Positions 1 to 9,797 of a stretch of 64,000 bases of DNA are shown in pieces. The stretch's first letter is position 1; the number at the start of each line of letters is the position of its first letter. The notes under the pieces are model-generated. The model worked only from the letters and a program-made list of their open reading frames with translations, was not told the DNA's origin and searched no databases. The position numbers were made by a program, and so were the translations under genes. The stretch comes from Pictodentalium vernedei (lineage: Eukaryota; Mollusca; Scaphopoda; Dentaliida; Dentaliidae). The DNA lies in assembly GCA_031216915.1 (NCBI GenBank), contig CM062289.1:388346674-388410673 (forward strand). The letters run 5' to 3'.

Positions 1-1246
1 GGGATTGGCGTTTTATTTCAGGTTTACATTTTAGATCTCTGAATCGTCTTTTCATCTTGATTTGCCGTTCGCGGTTTTATCTGGAATATTTTCCGATATG
101 ATGTGTGGAGCAGTGAGTCACGATACGTTTGGAAAGCATTCACGTTACAACAATTAGTTTTTTACAGATGAAGTTTACATTCCTACGAGCATCCACATGG
201 AGCATTCTGGGTTCCTACCCCTTCCTCTGTTTATACCGGACCAGCATTAATTTTATGTATCATATTGAAGGTGAATGAATATTTTAGAGGGAACCGTTTG
301 GTTTGAGTTTTTGGTTCAGATTCGACTTGTTTCAGCATTTGAAGGGCATTCGGTACCTCAGCACGCTTGGCGTGGTTTTGGTCGGCTGTCGTTTAAGACT
401 GCTTGCTTCAAACAAGCGAATGGTAACGTTGGTTCCACATTATAGCCCTAAGAAAGTTATGTATAGTTTAAGAGGAGTCACTTTCCAAACTTCCCAGATT
501 TATTAACTTGAAGAATTGTAAGCTGATTTGTGTGATTACTTGCTTTAAGAGTAGGTCATGTTCTGTGTTGGGCAGTATTAATTCTGTGTCAGTATTAATT
601 CATGTGGGTCACAAAGAGAGATTGGGATTCTTTGGAAAAGTTCAAGCCTTTCATGTAAAAGTCGAAGGACGAAACCATGGACTCTTCTATTCAAAGTTGT
701 CAACTTGTATACGCCAGTGTTCTAATTAAGAATTCAACGTTTATGATAACGTCAGTGAGGTGTTCACTCACCACACAGTGATTGTTACAATATCTTCTAT
801 AATTCAGAAGATAATATTTCAAAAGAATAAAATCATGAACAATGGGAAATTTTACGTGTGCCATTTATTGGTTTTGTTAACTAAAAAAAAATTTTTTTTC
901 AATTTTTGCCTATGGGTTACCCTTATGGAATTTATCAAAAAACTTCAAAATTTATTTGACCCATTTTATGATGCAAAAAGGTTCTACATACAAAAATACC
1001 ATTGTTTTCACTTTTTTTCTACTGAAATCGCCTGTTCTGACTGAATAAATCAACTTGAACTAAACAATGGGTATCACTGTAGGCTTAAATTCAGTTTTTC
1101 CGGCAATCACAGCCGCAGGTTCGCGCACAGTGTCACTTTTCTGTACATTATAAAATCAGGAATCGAGTTTCACTCGTTAGATATATGAAACACGAGGCAA
1201 ACTATTCAAACAGAATCCATCCATATTCTGTCTAAACAGACTGAAT
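1..1246 (+). repeat. Macrosatellite unit U0 (block 1), cut by window start and internally deleted
   Basis: Base 1 aligns near base 1404 of the next copy. The copy runs collinear with U1 to the word GACTGAAT and then jumps straight to GGCTCTACTAACAGG, which starts the next unit at 1247. The material equivalent to U1 2655-5521 (2867 bp) is missing. The breakpoints share AAT, so this looks like a microhomology deletion or an unequal exchange. The lost part carries the poly-C tract, the SINE-like insertion and the tRNA-like element. U0 shares GGGATTGGCG with U1, where later copies read GGGGTTGGCG, so neighbouring copies are closest relatives. Short open frames here are not considered coding. Confidence 0.95.
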
Positions 1247-1370
1247 GGCTCTACTAACAGGTTAGAGAACTTTTGGAGCTAAACAGGGTTGGCGGACCGG
1301 TGTCATGATTCCATGTGCAATACTGTCTGTCAGGTAGGAAAGCATACTTTCAAAGCGTGTGTATGGGATA

Positions 1371-1405
1371 GTTTGGTTTGGTTTGGTTTGGGTGGGGGGA
1401 GGGGG
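1371..1405 (+). repeat. (GTTTG)n plus G-run tract, G-quadruplex-capable (exemplar, U1)
   Basis: Three GTTTG words lead into GGGTGGGGGGAGGGGG. The G-runs could form an intramolecular quadruplex on the + strand by the usual rule of four runs of at least three G. The tract recurs about 125-160 bp after each unit start (for example near 5646, 9922, 14190, 18466, 35671) with small changes in G number. It is not a canonical telomere repeat. Function is unknown. Confidence 0.7.
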
Positions 1406-2898
1406 ATTGGCGTTTTATATCAGGTTTACATTTTAGATCTCTGAATCGTCTTTTCATCTTGATTTGCCGTTCGCGGTTTTATCTGGAATATTTTCCGATA
1501 TGATGTGTGGAGCAGTGAGTCACGATACGTTTGGAAAGCATTCACGTTACAACAATTAGTTTTTTACAGATGAAGTTTACATTCCTATGAGCATCCACAT
1601 GGAGCATTCTGGGTTCCTACCCCTTCCTCTGTTTATACCGGACCAGCATTAATTTTATGTACATGTATCATATTGAAGGTGAATGAATATTTTAGAGGGG
1701 AACCGTTTGATTTGAGTTTTTGGTTCAGATTCGACTTGTTTCAGCATTTGAAGGGCATTCGGTACCTCAGCACGCTTGGCGTGGTTTTGGTCGGCTGTCG
1801 TTTAAGACTGTTTGCTTCAAACAAGCGAATGGTAACGTTGGTTCCACATTATAGCCCTAAGAAAGTTATGTATAGTTTAAGAGGAGTCACTTTCCAAACT
1901 TCCCAGATTTATTAACTTGAAGAATTGTAAGCTGATTTGTGTGATTACTTGCTTTAAGAGTATGTCATGTTCTGCGTTGGGCAGTATTAATTCTGTGTCA
2001 GTATTAATTCATGTGGGTCACAAAGAGAGATTGGGATTCTTTGGAAAAGTTCAAGCCTTTCATGTAAAAGTCGAAGGTCGAAACCATGGACTCTTCTATT
2101 CAAAGTTGTCAACTTGTATACGCCAGTGTTCTAATTAAGAATTCAACGTTTATGATAACGTCAGTGAGGTGTTCACTCACCACACAGTGATTGTTACAAT
2201 GTCTTCTATAATTCAGAAGATAATATTTCAAAAGAATAAAATCATGAACAATGGGAAATTTTACGTGTGCCATTTATTGGTTTTGTCAACTAAAAAAAAT
2301 TTTTTTTCAATTTTTGCCTATGGGTTACCCTTATGGAATTTATCAAAAAACTTCAAAATTTATTTGACCCATTTTATGATGCAAAAAGGTTCTACATACA
2401 AAAATACCATTGTTTTCACTTTTTTCCTACTGAAATCGCCTGTTCTGACTGAATAAATCAACTTGAACTAAACAATGGGTATCACTGTAGGCTTAAATTC
2501 AGTTTTTCCGGCAATCACAGCCGCAGGTTCGCGCACAGTGTCACTTTTCTGTACATTATAAAATCAGGAATCGAGTTTCACTCGTTAGATATATGAAACA
2601 CGAGGCAAACTATTCAAACAGAATCCATCCATATTCTGTCTAAACAGACTGAATAAATAATCTTCAGTTCATGTTTTTTTTAGTGTTCTATCTATTCAAA
2701 ATATAGCTGTTACAGCCGACAGAAAGAAACTTGTCAATTCCAATCGTTTGTTTTTCAGTACTTCTAAAGGAAAGCAATTTCTGCGATTTGGAACACTGTA
2801 GTATTTTCGATAATACCTCCACAGCGTATTCTAACCAGAAAGACGGAGGAAAGTGTGTCTAAACACAAATGTTGCCTTTCAGAAGCTGATTTTGATTA

Positions 2899-2917
2899 TT
2901 CCCTTTTGAAAAGGGAA
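2899..2917. repeat. Perfect short inverted repeat (exemplar, U1)
   Basis: TTCCCTTTT, one G, then AAAAGGGAA: a 9 bp perfect palindromic arm pair with a one-base centre. As RNA the centre would open to a loop of at least three bases. The same site recurs in every unit that contains this region. U5 carries one arm mismatch (TTTCCTTTT near 19989). Confidence 0.6.
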
Positions 2918-3403
2918 ACGCCTTCCTTATCTACGACTGAGCAAACCTCGGATAGCAATGGCATTTAAATATCAGTCATTAGAGGCATATAAGAAGCTCA
3001 TTTCCAGTCACTTGAAGGTTTTTTTCCTCACGCTAGTCCGAGCTTGGCGAGGTTATTTTGGGGCCGAGAGATATTTCTACATACATAATGACGTGTATGA
3101 CGTGGAACGGAGTGTGAGGTGATAAGGCTTTGCTTTGGATACTCCCAAGTATAGTCCCATATTTGTTCAGTGCTATGGAATGAGCTTTCAATAATATTGT
3201 CCTGCTACCACACAAAGGTTATCAGTGGTCATTTAGAGTAAAGAGAGTACGTTTCGAACAAATCCAATTTTCAAAGAGTCATCAGGGGTGCAGATTTTGC
3301 GATATGTGTGCTTATACCCAAAATCTCAGACTATCATGATTAATTCATTTCAGTGGAGGGCTCGGCAGAACTATGTTTGGTCCCGCCAAGCCTTTAACCC
3401 ATT

Positions 3404-3434
3404 CCCCCCCCCCCCCCCCCCCACACACACACAT
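3404..3434 (+). repeat. Poly-C / (CA)n length-variable tract (exemplar, U1)
   Basis: There is a run of 19 C followed by a (CA)n stretch. Each unit carries the tract with a different C number: 14, 13, 15 and 14 in U2-U5, then 11, 15, 14, 13, 15, 14, 14 and 12 from the truncated copy to U12 in block 2. Block 1 copies U2-U5 have ATTCAC or ATTCACAC before the run, whereas block 2 has ATTCC before it and CAACACA after it. On the minus strand this is a long G-run. Confidence 0.9.
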
Positions 3435-3683
3435 AGAGAAGCTATAGACTAGGGAGAGCATTTACGCAACAGCCGATGGATGTACATTTTATAAGAGTGT
3501 ACATGAGTGTATTCTTGTAGGGGTCCTGGGAGCTACAGTAGTATTGTTAACTGGGGTGACCACGTTATACTTTACTGCTTTAATATGACACAGGACCCAA
3601 AGACTTGTGTGTTTCTTCTCTGAAGTGGCAACGTGATTGCAAACAATAGGCTAAACTTCATTTTGTTATGTTTAATAGCAATG

Positions 3684-3939
3684 ATTTAGGCATGAATTCC
3701 CCGCGGGAACCCCGGGAAGCGAAGCCGTGCCTGTTCACTGCGGTAAACAGGTTCTGTTTTACTGGCAAAATAGGACCCAGTCACCAATGCTTGGGATGTG
3801 CAAACACTCTATAAAGTGGGCGATATGGCTTATTAACGCTCACTCCTGGTCTTGAGTTGATACTCATGTTGTGGTCATGATTAGCCATTGTGCAAGCATA
3901 TGTGACCTTAAACACCAATAAATAAATTTAGGCATGAAT
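3684..3939 (+). mobile_element. SINE-like retroposon with 14 bp target-site-duplication-like repeats (exemplar, U1)
   Basis: A perfect 14 bp direct repeat, ATTTAGGCATGAAT, lies at 3684-3697 and 3926-3939 and brackets 228 bp. The insert starts with a GC-rich head (TCCCCGCGGGAACCCCGGG) and ends in an A-rich tail (CCAATAAATAA) directly against the right repeat. Perfect flanking repeats of 10-20 bp plus an A-rich 3' end are what target-primed reverse transcription leaves, so a SINE, a truncated LINE end or a processed retrocopy is inferred. I see no convincing tRNA, 5S or 7SL head. The same structure starts at 7960, 12228, 16503, 20778, 33709, 37978, 42246, 46513, 50782, 55050, 59318 and 63584, so insertion predates array amplification. 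The tail reads CAATACATAA in block 2. Confidence 0.6.
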
Positions 3940-4678
3940 ACTGGGTAGGTGTGACCAAAAATACCAGTAAACAATTATGTGGTGGTTAAATACTGAGTCT
4001 TTGGAACTTTGAGATTGCCTTTTCCTATTAGGTGTGCTCCCTACATCGGAGGGACCTCGCATTTTCAGAAAAGTCAATGTAATCGACGTATGGAGGATTC
4101 TGTACCACAGAAATCTGCGTAACGTGACTGAGAATAGATTGGATTGTTGGACAAGAATATGGACAGGGGTAAAAAATGAGTGTCAAATTGGTAAAATTTC
4201 ACAAATTTTCGACAATGCGCTTTTTTAAAAACAAGATTTTCAATGGGAGAAAAGGGTCTTTCTCTTTATTGAGGTGTTCTGGATTTTGGTTCGGAACATC
4301 TGCACTATCTATTCATTCCTTTTTGGGATATTTGTGTTCTAATTTTGACACTGGGTGATGATATTTCGTACCAAAATAAGTTCCAACATCAGTCAGTTGT
4401 TACTATTTATAGTAACTCTGAATGAAATGACAATGTGACTCCGGTCTGAACAACTAAACATATCCCCACCAAAAAATCGTCTGCTCAGTCAGTACGCTGG
4501 TTTTCGTGTAACTTATCACAGCTGCTTTGTTTCTGTTGATTTTTATTAAACAAATAGCAATTTTTTCTATACCCTCATGTACTCGAAAATTTACGTTATT
4601 ATCTTCTCTGGAAACAGAATGATGGAGGTCTTACAATTTAAAGTTTTCTATTTATTTTTTGCCACAGTAGAACGAATC

Positions 4679-4768
4679 GGGCTGTAGCTCAGTAAGTTCA
4701 GGCGTTCACTTTGCTGTATGAAAAGTTCGTGTTCAATGCGATGTGTGTTCAAAACCCACCTGTTCTTA
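4679..4768 (+). ncRNA. tRNA-like element with Pol III A- and B-box matches (exemplar, U1)
   Basis: The sequence opens GGGCTGTAGCTCAGTAAG, like the 5' end and D-arm of a tRNA (A-box-like TAGCTCAGT). It has GTTCAAAACCC about 60 bp later, which fits the B-box consensus GWTCRANNC. The T-arm-like stem GTGTG/CCCAC pairs at four of five positions. The 5' heptamer GGGCTGT does not pair with the 3' end and the D-stem is not closed, so this is not a functional tRNA. A tRNA-derived relic, a SINE head or a small Pol III RNA are possible. Other copies start at 8955, 13223, 17499, 21774, 34704, 38973, 43241, 47508, 51777, 56045 and 60313. The U5 copy has lost the B-box match. Confidence 0.35.
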
Positions 4769-4770
4769 GA

Positions 4771-4775
4771 TTTTT
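4771..4775 (+). terminator. Possible Pol III terminator (T5) after the tRNA-like element (exemplar, U1)
   Basis: TTTTT begins two bases after the tRNA-like segment, in the context CTTAGATTTTTCTC. Pol III terminates at runs of four or more T. The run is kept after the tRNA-like element in every unit. T-runs are common in AT-rich DNA, so the call depends on the tRNA-like element being real. Confidence 0.3.
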
Positions 4776-5521
4776 CTCATTATCCTAACACACACATTTT
4801 TCGCTTTGTTCTGGTTGCATCTTCGTCTATAGTGCATGTTTTCGCAAATTAGCTGAATACTCCACAATCAGTATATTTAAACCAAAATGTTGGAAAACAA
4901 CCAATTGCCCAAAAAAGACAGACCATTACTCTGCAGACCATATTGTACAATTAGGGGCGCTATTATGTTGCAAAAATTGAGTCAAATAACGAGACGATAA
5001 TCATAGTCTGATGATGCCTTTTGTCTGTTCAGCACCACTGACTGTGTGCCAGATTTAATGTTTCCTTGAAATAAAAGATTGCGAATATTCTCAACTGCAC
5101 TTAATAAATAGCCTTTTGTGGCAAACTAAAAGAGTATATGCACTGACACCGTCATATTACCACTATAAGCAATGTATTTCTTCTGTTATGTCAGTGGTGA
5201 GGACCTTGATTTCAGCTGTCCATTTGGGAGCAATTTGCGGATTGTGCAAATGTGTACAGCCCGTTAATAGTACACTTTCCTTCAACCAATGCTAGCCCTT
5301 CGTGTGGTGGTTTAGTAAGTTAGGAATTTAGGTAGTAGATAGATGACGCAGGACGGTTCTCTCCGTGCTATCCGCCCTCATTCATCCGACACAATACAGG
5401 TCGGGGAAAGAGCCGTGATACCCCAATAATAAACAAATTCCACCCATCACTACAAACTTTAAATATCCTGTGTATTTTGAGCTAAAATATATTTCTGTCA
5501 CAGAATGACTGGTAGTGTAAT

Positions 5522-8500
5522 GGCTCTACTAACAGGTTAGAGAACTTTTGGAGCTAAACAGGGTTGGCGGACCGGTGTCATGATTCCATGTGCTATACTG
5601 TCTGTCAGGTAGGAAAGCATACTTTCAAAGCGTGTGTATGGGATAGTTTGGTTTGGTTTGGTTTGGGTGGGGGAGGGGGGTTGGCGTTTTATTTCAGGTT
5701 TACATTTTAGATCTCTGAATCGTCTTTTCATCTTGATTTGCCGTTCGCGGTTTTATCTGGAATATTTTCCGATATGATGTGTGGAGCAGTGAGTCACGAT
5801 ACGTTTGGAAAGCATTCACGTTACAACAATTAGTTTTTTACAGATGAAATTTACATTCCTACGAGCATCCACATGGAGCATTCTTGGTTCCTACCCCTTC
5901 CTCTGTTTATACCGGACCAGCATTAATTTTTTGTATCATATTGAAGGTGAATGAATATTTTAGAGGGGAACCGTTTGATTTGAGTTTTTGGTTCAGATTC
6001 GACTTGTTTCAGCATTTGAAGGGCATTCGGTACCTCAGCACGCTTGGCGTGGTTTTGGTCGGCTGTCGTTTAAGACTGCTTGCTTCAAACAAGCGAATGG
6101 TAACGTTGGTTCCACATTATAGCCCTAAGAAAGTTATGTATAGTTTAAGAGGAGTCACTTTCCAAACTTCCCAGATTTATTAACTTGAAGAATTGTAAGC
6201 TGATTTGTGTGATTACTTGCTTTAAGAGTAGGCCATGTTCTGTGTTGGGCAGTATTAATTCTGTGTCAGTATTAATTCATGTGGGTCACAAAGAGAGATT
6301 GGGATTCTTTGGAAAAGTTCAAGCCTTTCATGTAAAAGTCGAAGGTCGAAACCATGGACTCTTTTATTCAAAGTTGTCAACTTGTATACGCCAGTGTTCT
6401 AATTAAGAATTCAACGTTTATGATAACGTCAGTGAGGTGTTCACTCACCACACAGTGATTGTTACAATGTCTTCTATAATTCAGAAGATAATATTTCAAA
6501 AGAATAAAATCATGAACAATGGGAAATTTTACGTGTGCCATTTATTGGTTTTGTCAACTAAAAAATTTTTTTTTTTCAATTTTTGCCTATGGGTTACCCT
6601 TATGGAATTTATCAAAAAACTTCAAAATTTATTTGACCCATTTTATGATGCAAAAAGGTTCTACATACAAAAATACCATTGTTTTCACTTTTTTTCTACT
6701 GAAATCGCCTGTTCTGACTGAATAAATCAACTTGAACTAAACAATGGGTATCACTGTAGGCTTAAATTCAGTTTTTCCGGCAATCACAGCCGCAGGTTCG
6801 CGCACAGTGTCACTTTTCTGTACATTATAAAATCAGGAATCGAGTTTCACTCGTTAGTTATATGAAACACGAGGCAAACTATTCAAACAGAATCCATCCA
6901 TATTCTGTCTAAACAGACTGAATAAATAATCTTCAGTTCATGTTTTTTTTAGTGTTCTATCTATTCAAAATATAGCTGTTACAGCCGACAGAAAGAAACT
7001 TGTCAATTCCAATCGTTTGTTTTTCAGTACTTCTAAAGGAAAGCAATTTCTGCGATTTGGAACACTGTAGTATTTTCGATAATACCTCCACAGCGTATTC
7101 AAACCGGAAAGACGGAGGAAAGTGTGTCTAAACACAAATGTTGCCTTTCAGAAGCTGATTTTGATTGTTCCCTTTTGAAAAGGGAAACGCCTTCCTTATC
7201 TACGACTGAGCAAACCTCGAATAGCAATGGCATTTAAATATCAGTCATTAGAGGCATATAAGAAGCTCATTTCCAGTCACTTGAAGGTTTTTTTCCTCAC
7301 GCTAGTCCGAGCTTGGCGAGGTTATTTTGGGGCCGAGAGATATTTCTACATACATAATGACGTGTATGACGTGGAACGGAGTGCGAGGTGATAAGGCTTT
7401 GCTTTGGATACTCCCAAGTATAGTCCCATATTTGTTCAGTGCTATGGAATGAGCTTTCAATAATATTGTCCTGCTACCACACAAAGGTTATCAGTGGTCA
7501 TTTAAAGTAAAGAGAGTACGTTTCGAACAAATCCAATTTTCAAAGAGTCATCAGGGGTGCAGATTTTGCGATATGTGTGCTTATACCCAAAATCTCAGAC
7601 TATCATGATTAATTCATTTCAGTGGAGGGCTCGGCAGAACTATGTTTGGTCCCGCCAAGCCTTTAACCCATTCACCCCCCCCCCCCCCACACACACACAC
7701 ACACACACATAGAGAAGCTATAGACTAGGGAGAGCATTTACGAAACAGCCGATGGATGTACATTTTATAAGAGTGCACATGAGTGTATTCTTGTAGGGGC
7801 CCTGGGAGCTACAGTAGTATTGTTAACTGGGGTGACCACGTTATGCTTTACTGCTTTAATATGACACAGGACCCAAAGACTTGTGTGTTTCTTCTCTGAA
7901 GTGGCAACGTGATTGCAAACAATAGGCTAAACTTCATTTTGTTATGTTTAATAGCAATGATTTAGGCATGAATTCCCCGCGGGAACCCCGGGAAGCGAAG
8001 CAGTGCCTGTTCACTGCGGTAAACAGGTTCTGTTTTACTGGCAAAATAGGACCCAGTCACCAATGCTTGGGATGTGCAAACACTCTATAAAGTGGGCGAT
8101 ATGGCTTATTAACGCTCACTCCTGGTCTTGAGTTGATACTCATGTTGTGGTCATGATTAGCCATTGTGCAAGCGTATGTGACCTTAAACACCAATAAATA
8201 AATTTAGGCATGAATACTGGGTAGGTGTGACCAAAAATACCAGTAAACAATTATGTGGTGGTTAAATACTGAGTCTTTGGAACTTTGAGATTGCCTTTTC
8301 CTATTAGGTGTGCTCCCTACATCGGAGGGACCTCGCATTTTCGGAAAAGTCAATGTAATCGACGTATGGAGGATTCTGTACCACAGAAATCTGCGTAACG
8401 TGACTGAGAATAGATTGGATTGTTGGACAAGAATATGGACAGGGGTAAAAAATGAGTGTCAAATTGGTAAAATTTCACAAATTTTCGACAATGCGCTTTT

Positions 8501-9797
8501 TTAAAAACAAGATTTTCAATGGGAAAAAAGGGTCTTTCTCTTTATTGAGGTGTTCTGGATTTTGGTTCGGAACATCTGCACTATCTATTCATTCCTTTTT
8601 GGGATATTTGTGTTCAAATTTTGACACTGGGTGATGATATTTCGTACCAAAATAAGTTCCAACATCAGTCAGTTGTTACTATTTATAGTAACTCTGAATG
8701 AAATGACAATGTGACTCCGGTCTGAACAACTAAACATATCCCCACCAAAAAATCGTCTGCTCAGTCAGTACGCTGGTTTTCGTTTAACTTATCACAGCTG
8801 CTTTGTTTCTGTTGATTTTTATTAAACAAATAGCAATTTTTTCTATACCCTCATGTACTCGAAAATTTACGTTATTATCTTCTCTGGAAACAGAATGACG
8901 GAGGTCTTACAATTTAAAGTTTTCTATTTATTTTTTGCCACAGAAGAACGAATCGGGCTGTAGCTCAGTAAGTTCAGGCGTTCACTTTGCTGTATGAAAA
9001 GTTCGTGTTCTATGCGATGTGTGTTCAAAACCCACCTGTTCTTAGATTTTTCTCATTATCCTAACACACACATTTTTCGCTTTGTTCTGGTTGCATCTTC
9101 GTCTATAGTGCATGTTTTCGCAAATTAGCTGAATACTCCACAATCAGTATATTTAAACCAAAATGTTGGAAAACAACCAATTGCCCAAAAAAGACAGACC
9201 ATTACTCTGCAGACCATATTGTACAATTAGGGGCGCTATTATGTTGCAAAAATTGAGTCAAATAACGAGACGATAATCATAGTCTGATGATGCCTTTTGT
9301 CTGTTCAGCACCACTGACTGTGTGCCAGATTTAATGTTTCCTTGAAATAAAACATTGCGAATATTCTCAACTGCACTTAATAAATAGCCTTTTGTGGCAA
9401 ACTAAAAGAGTATATGCACTGACACCGTCATATTACCACTATAAGCAATGTATTTCTTCTGTTTTGTCAGTGGTGAGGGCCTTGATTTCAGCTGTTTATT
9501 TGTGAGCAATTTGCGGATTGTGCAAATGTGTACAGCCCGTTAATAGTACACTTTCCTTCAACCAATGCTAGCCCTTCGTGTGGTGGTTTAGTAAGTTAGG
9601 AATTTAGGTAGTAGATAGATGACGCAGGACGGTTCTCTCCGTGCTATCCGCCCTCATTCATCCGACACAATACAGGTCGGGGAAAGAGCCGTGATACCCC
9701 AATAATAAACAAATTCCACCCATCACTACAAACTTTAAATATCCTGTGTATTTTGAGCTAAAATATATTTCTGTCACAGAATGACTGGTAGTGTAAT
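5522..9797 (+). repeat. Macrosatellite unit U2 (block 1), 4276 bp
   Basis: This copy is collinear with U1 along its whole length and differs by scattered single bases and homopolymer length (A6T11 near 6561; C14 followed by a longer CA run at 7675). The SINE-like insertion lies at 7960-8215 and the tRNA-like element starts at 8955. One private difference in the latter is TTCTATGCG near 9008, where other copies read TTCAATGCG. No gene is visible. Confidence 0.97.

Larger units (their letters stand above)
1247..5521 (+). repeat. Macrosatellite unit U1 (block 1), 4275 bp, reference copy for this annotation
   Basis: The unit start is set arbitrarily at GGCTCTACTAACAGG, which recurs every 4267-4276 bp. 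Internal parts in order: G-rich tract (1371-1405), a close pair of 12 bp direct repeats near 1981-2012, an A8T8 run (2292-2307), a perfect 19 bp inverted repeat (2899-2917), a C19 plus (CA)n tract (3404-3434), a SINE-like insertion with direct repeats (3684-3939) and a tRNA-like element with a T5 run (4679-4775). No open frame exceeds about 100 codons. The frame that ends at the AATAAA near 2451 changes phase at the A/T homopolymer (16 nt here, 17 nt in the other block 1 copies checked), which argues against translation. Confidence 0.97.

Noticed and set aside
508-729. A recurring 73-codon frame in every unit that retains the region (also 1917, 6185, 10462, 14730, 19006, 36211 and onward)
   Set aside because: It starts at TTG, has no known motif, and shows amino-acid changes between copies without visible constraint. 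Recurrence reflects the repeat, not selection.
760-1044. A recurring 94-codon frame ending at an AATAAA-like word
   Set aside because: It passes through an A/T homopolymer whose length varies (16 or 17 nt), so the downstream phase differs between copies. The AATAAA overlaps the stop by chance in AT-rich DNA.
1371-1405. Telomeric repeat
   Set aside because: GTTTG repeats are few, the tract sits inside each unit, and no TTAGGG or related array is present.
4679-4768. A functional tRNA gene
   Set aside because: The acceptor ends do not pair, the D-stem is open and the interval is too long without a clear intron. It is kept only as tRNA-like.
5353-5416. Long imperfect stem (ACGGTTCTCTCC against GGGGAAAGAGCCGT)
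   Set aside because: It has several mismatches and a loop near 40 bases, with no covariation between copies. Not strong enough to list as a feature.
1247-5521. rDNA, 5S, histone or snRNA gene cluster as the reason for the tandem array
   Set aside because: No rRNA, histone or U-snRNA signature sequence was recognised in the unit.
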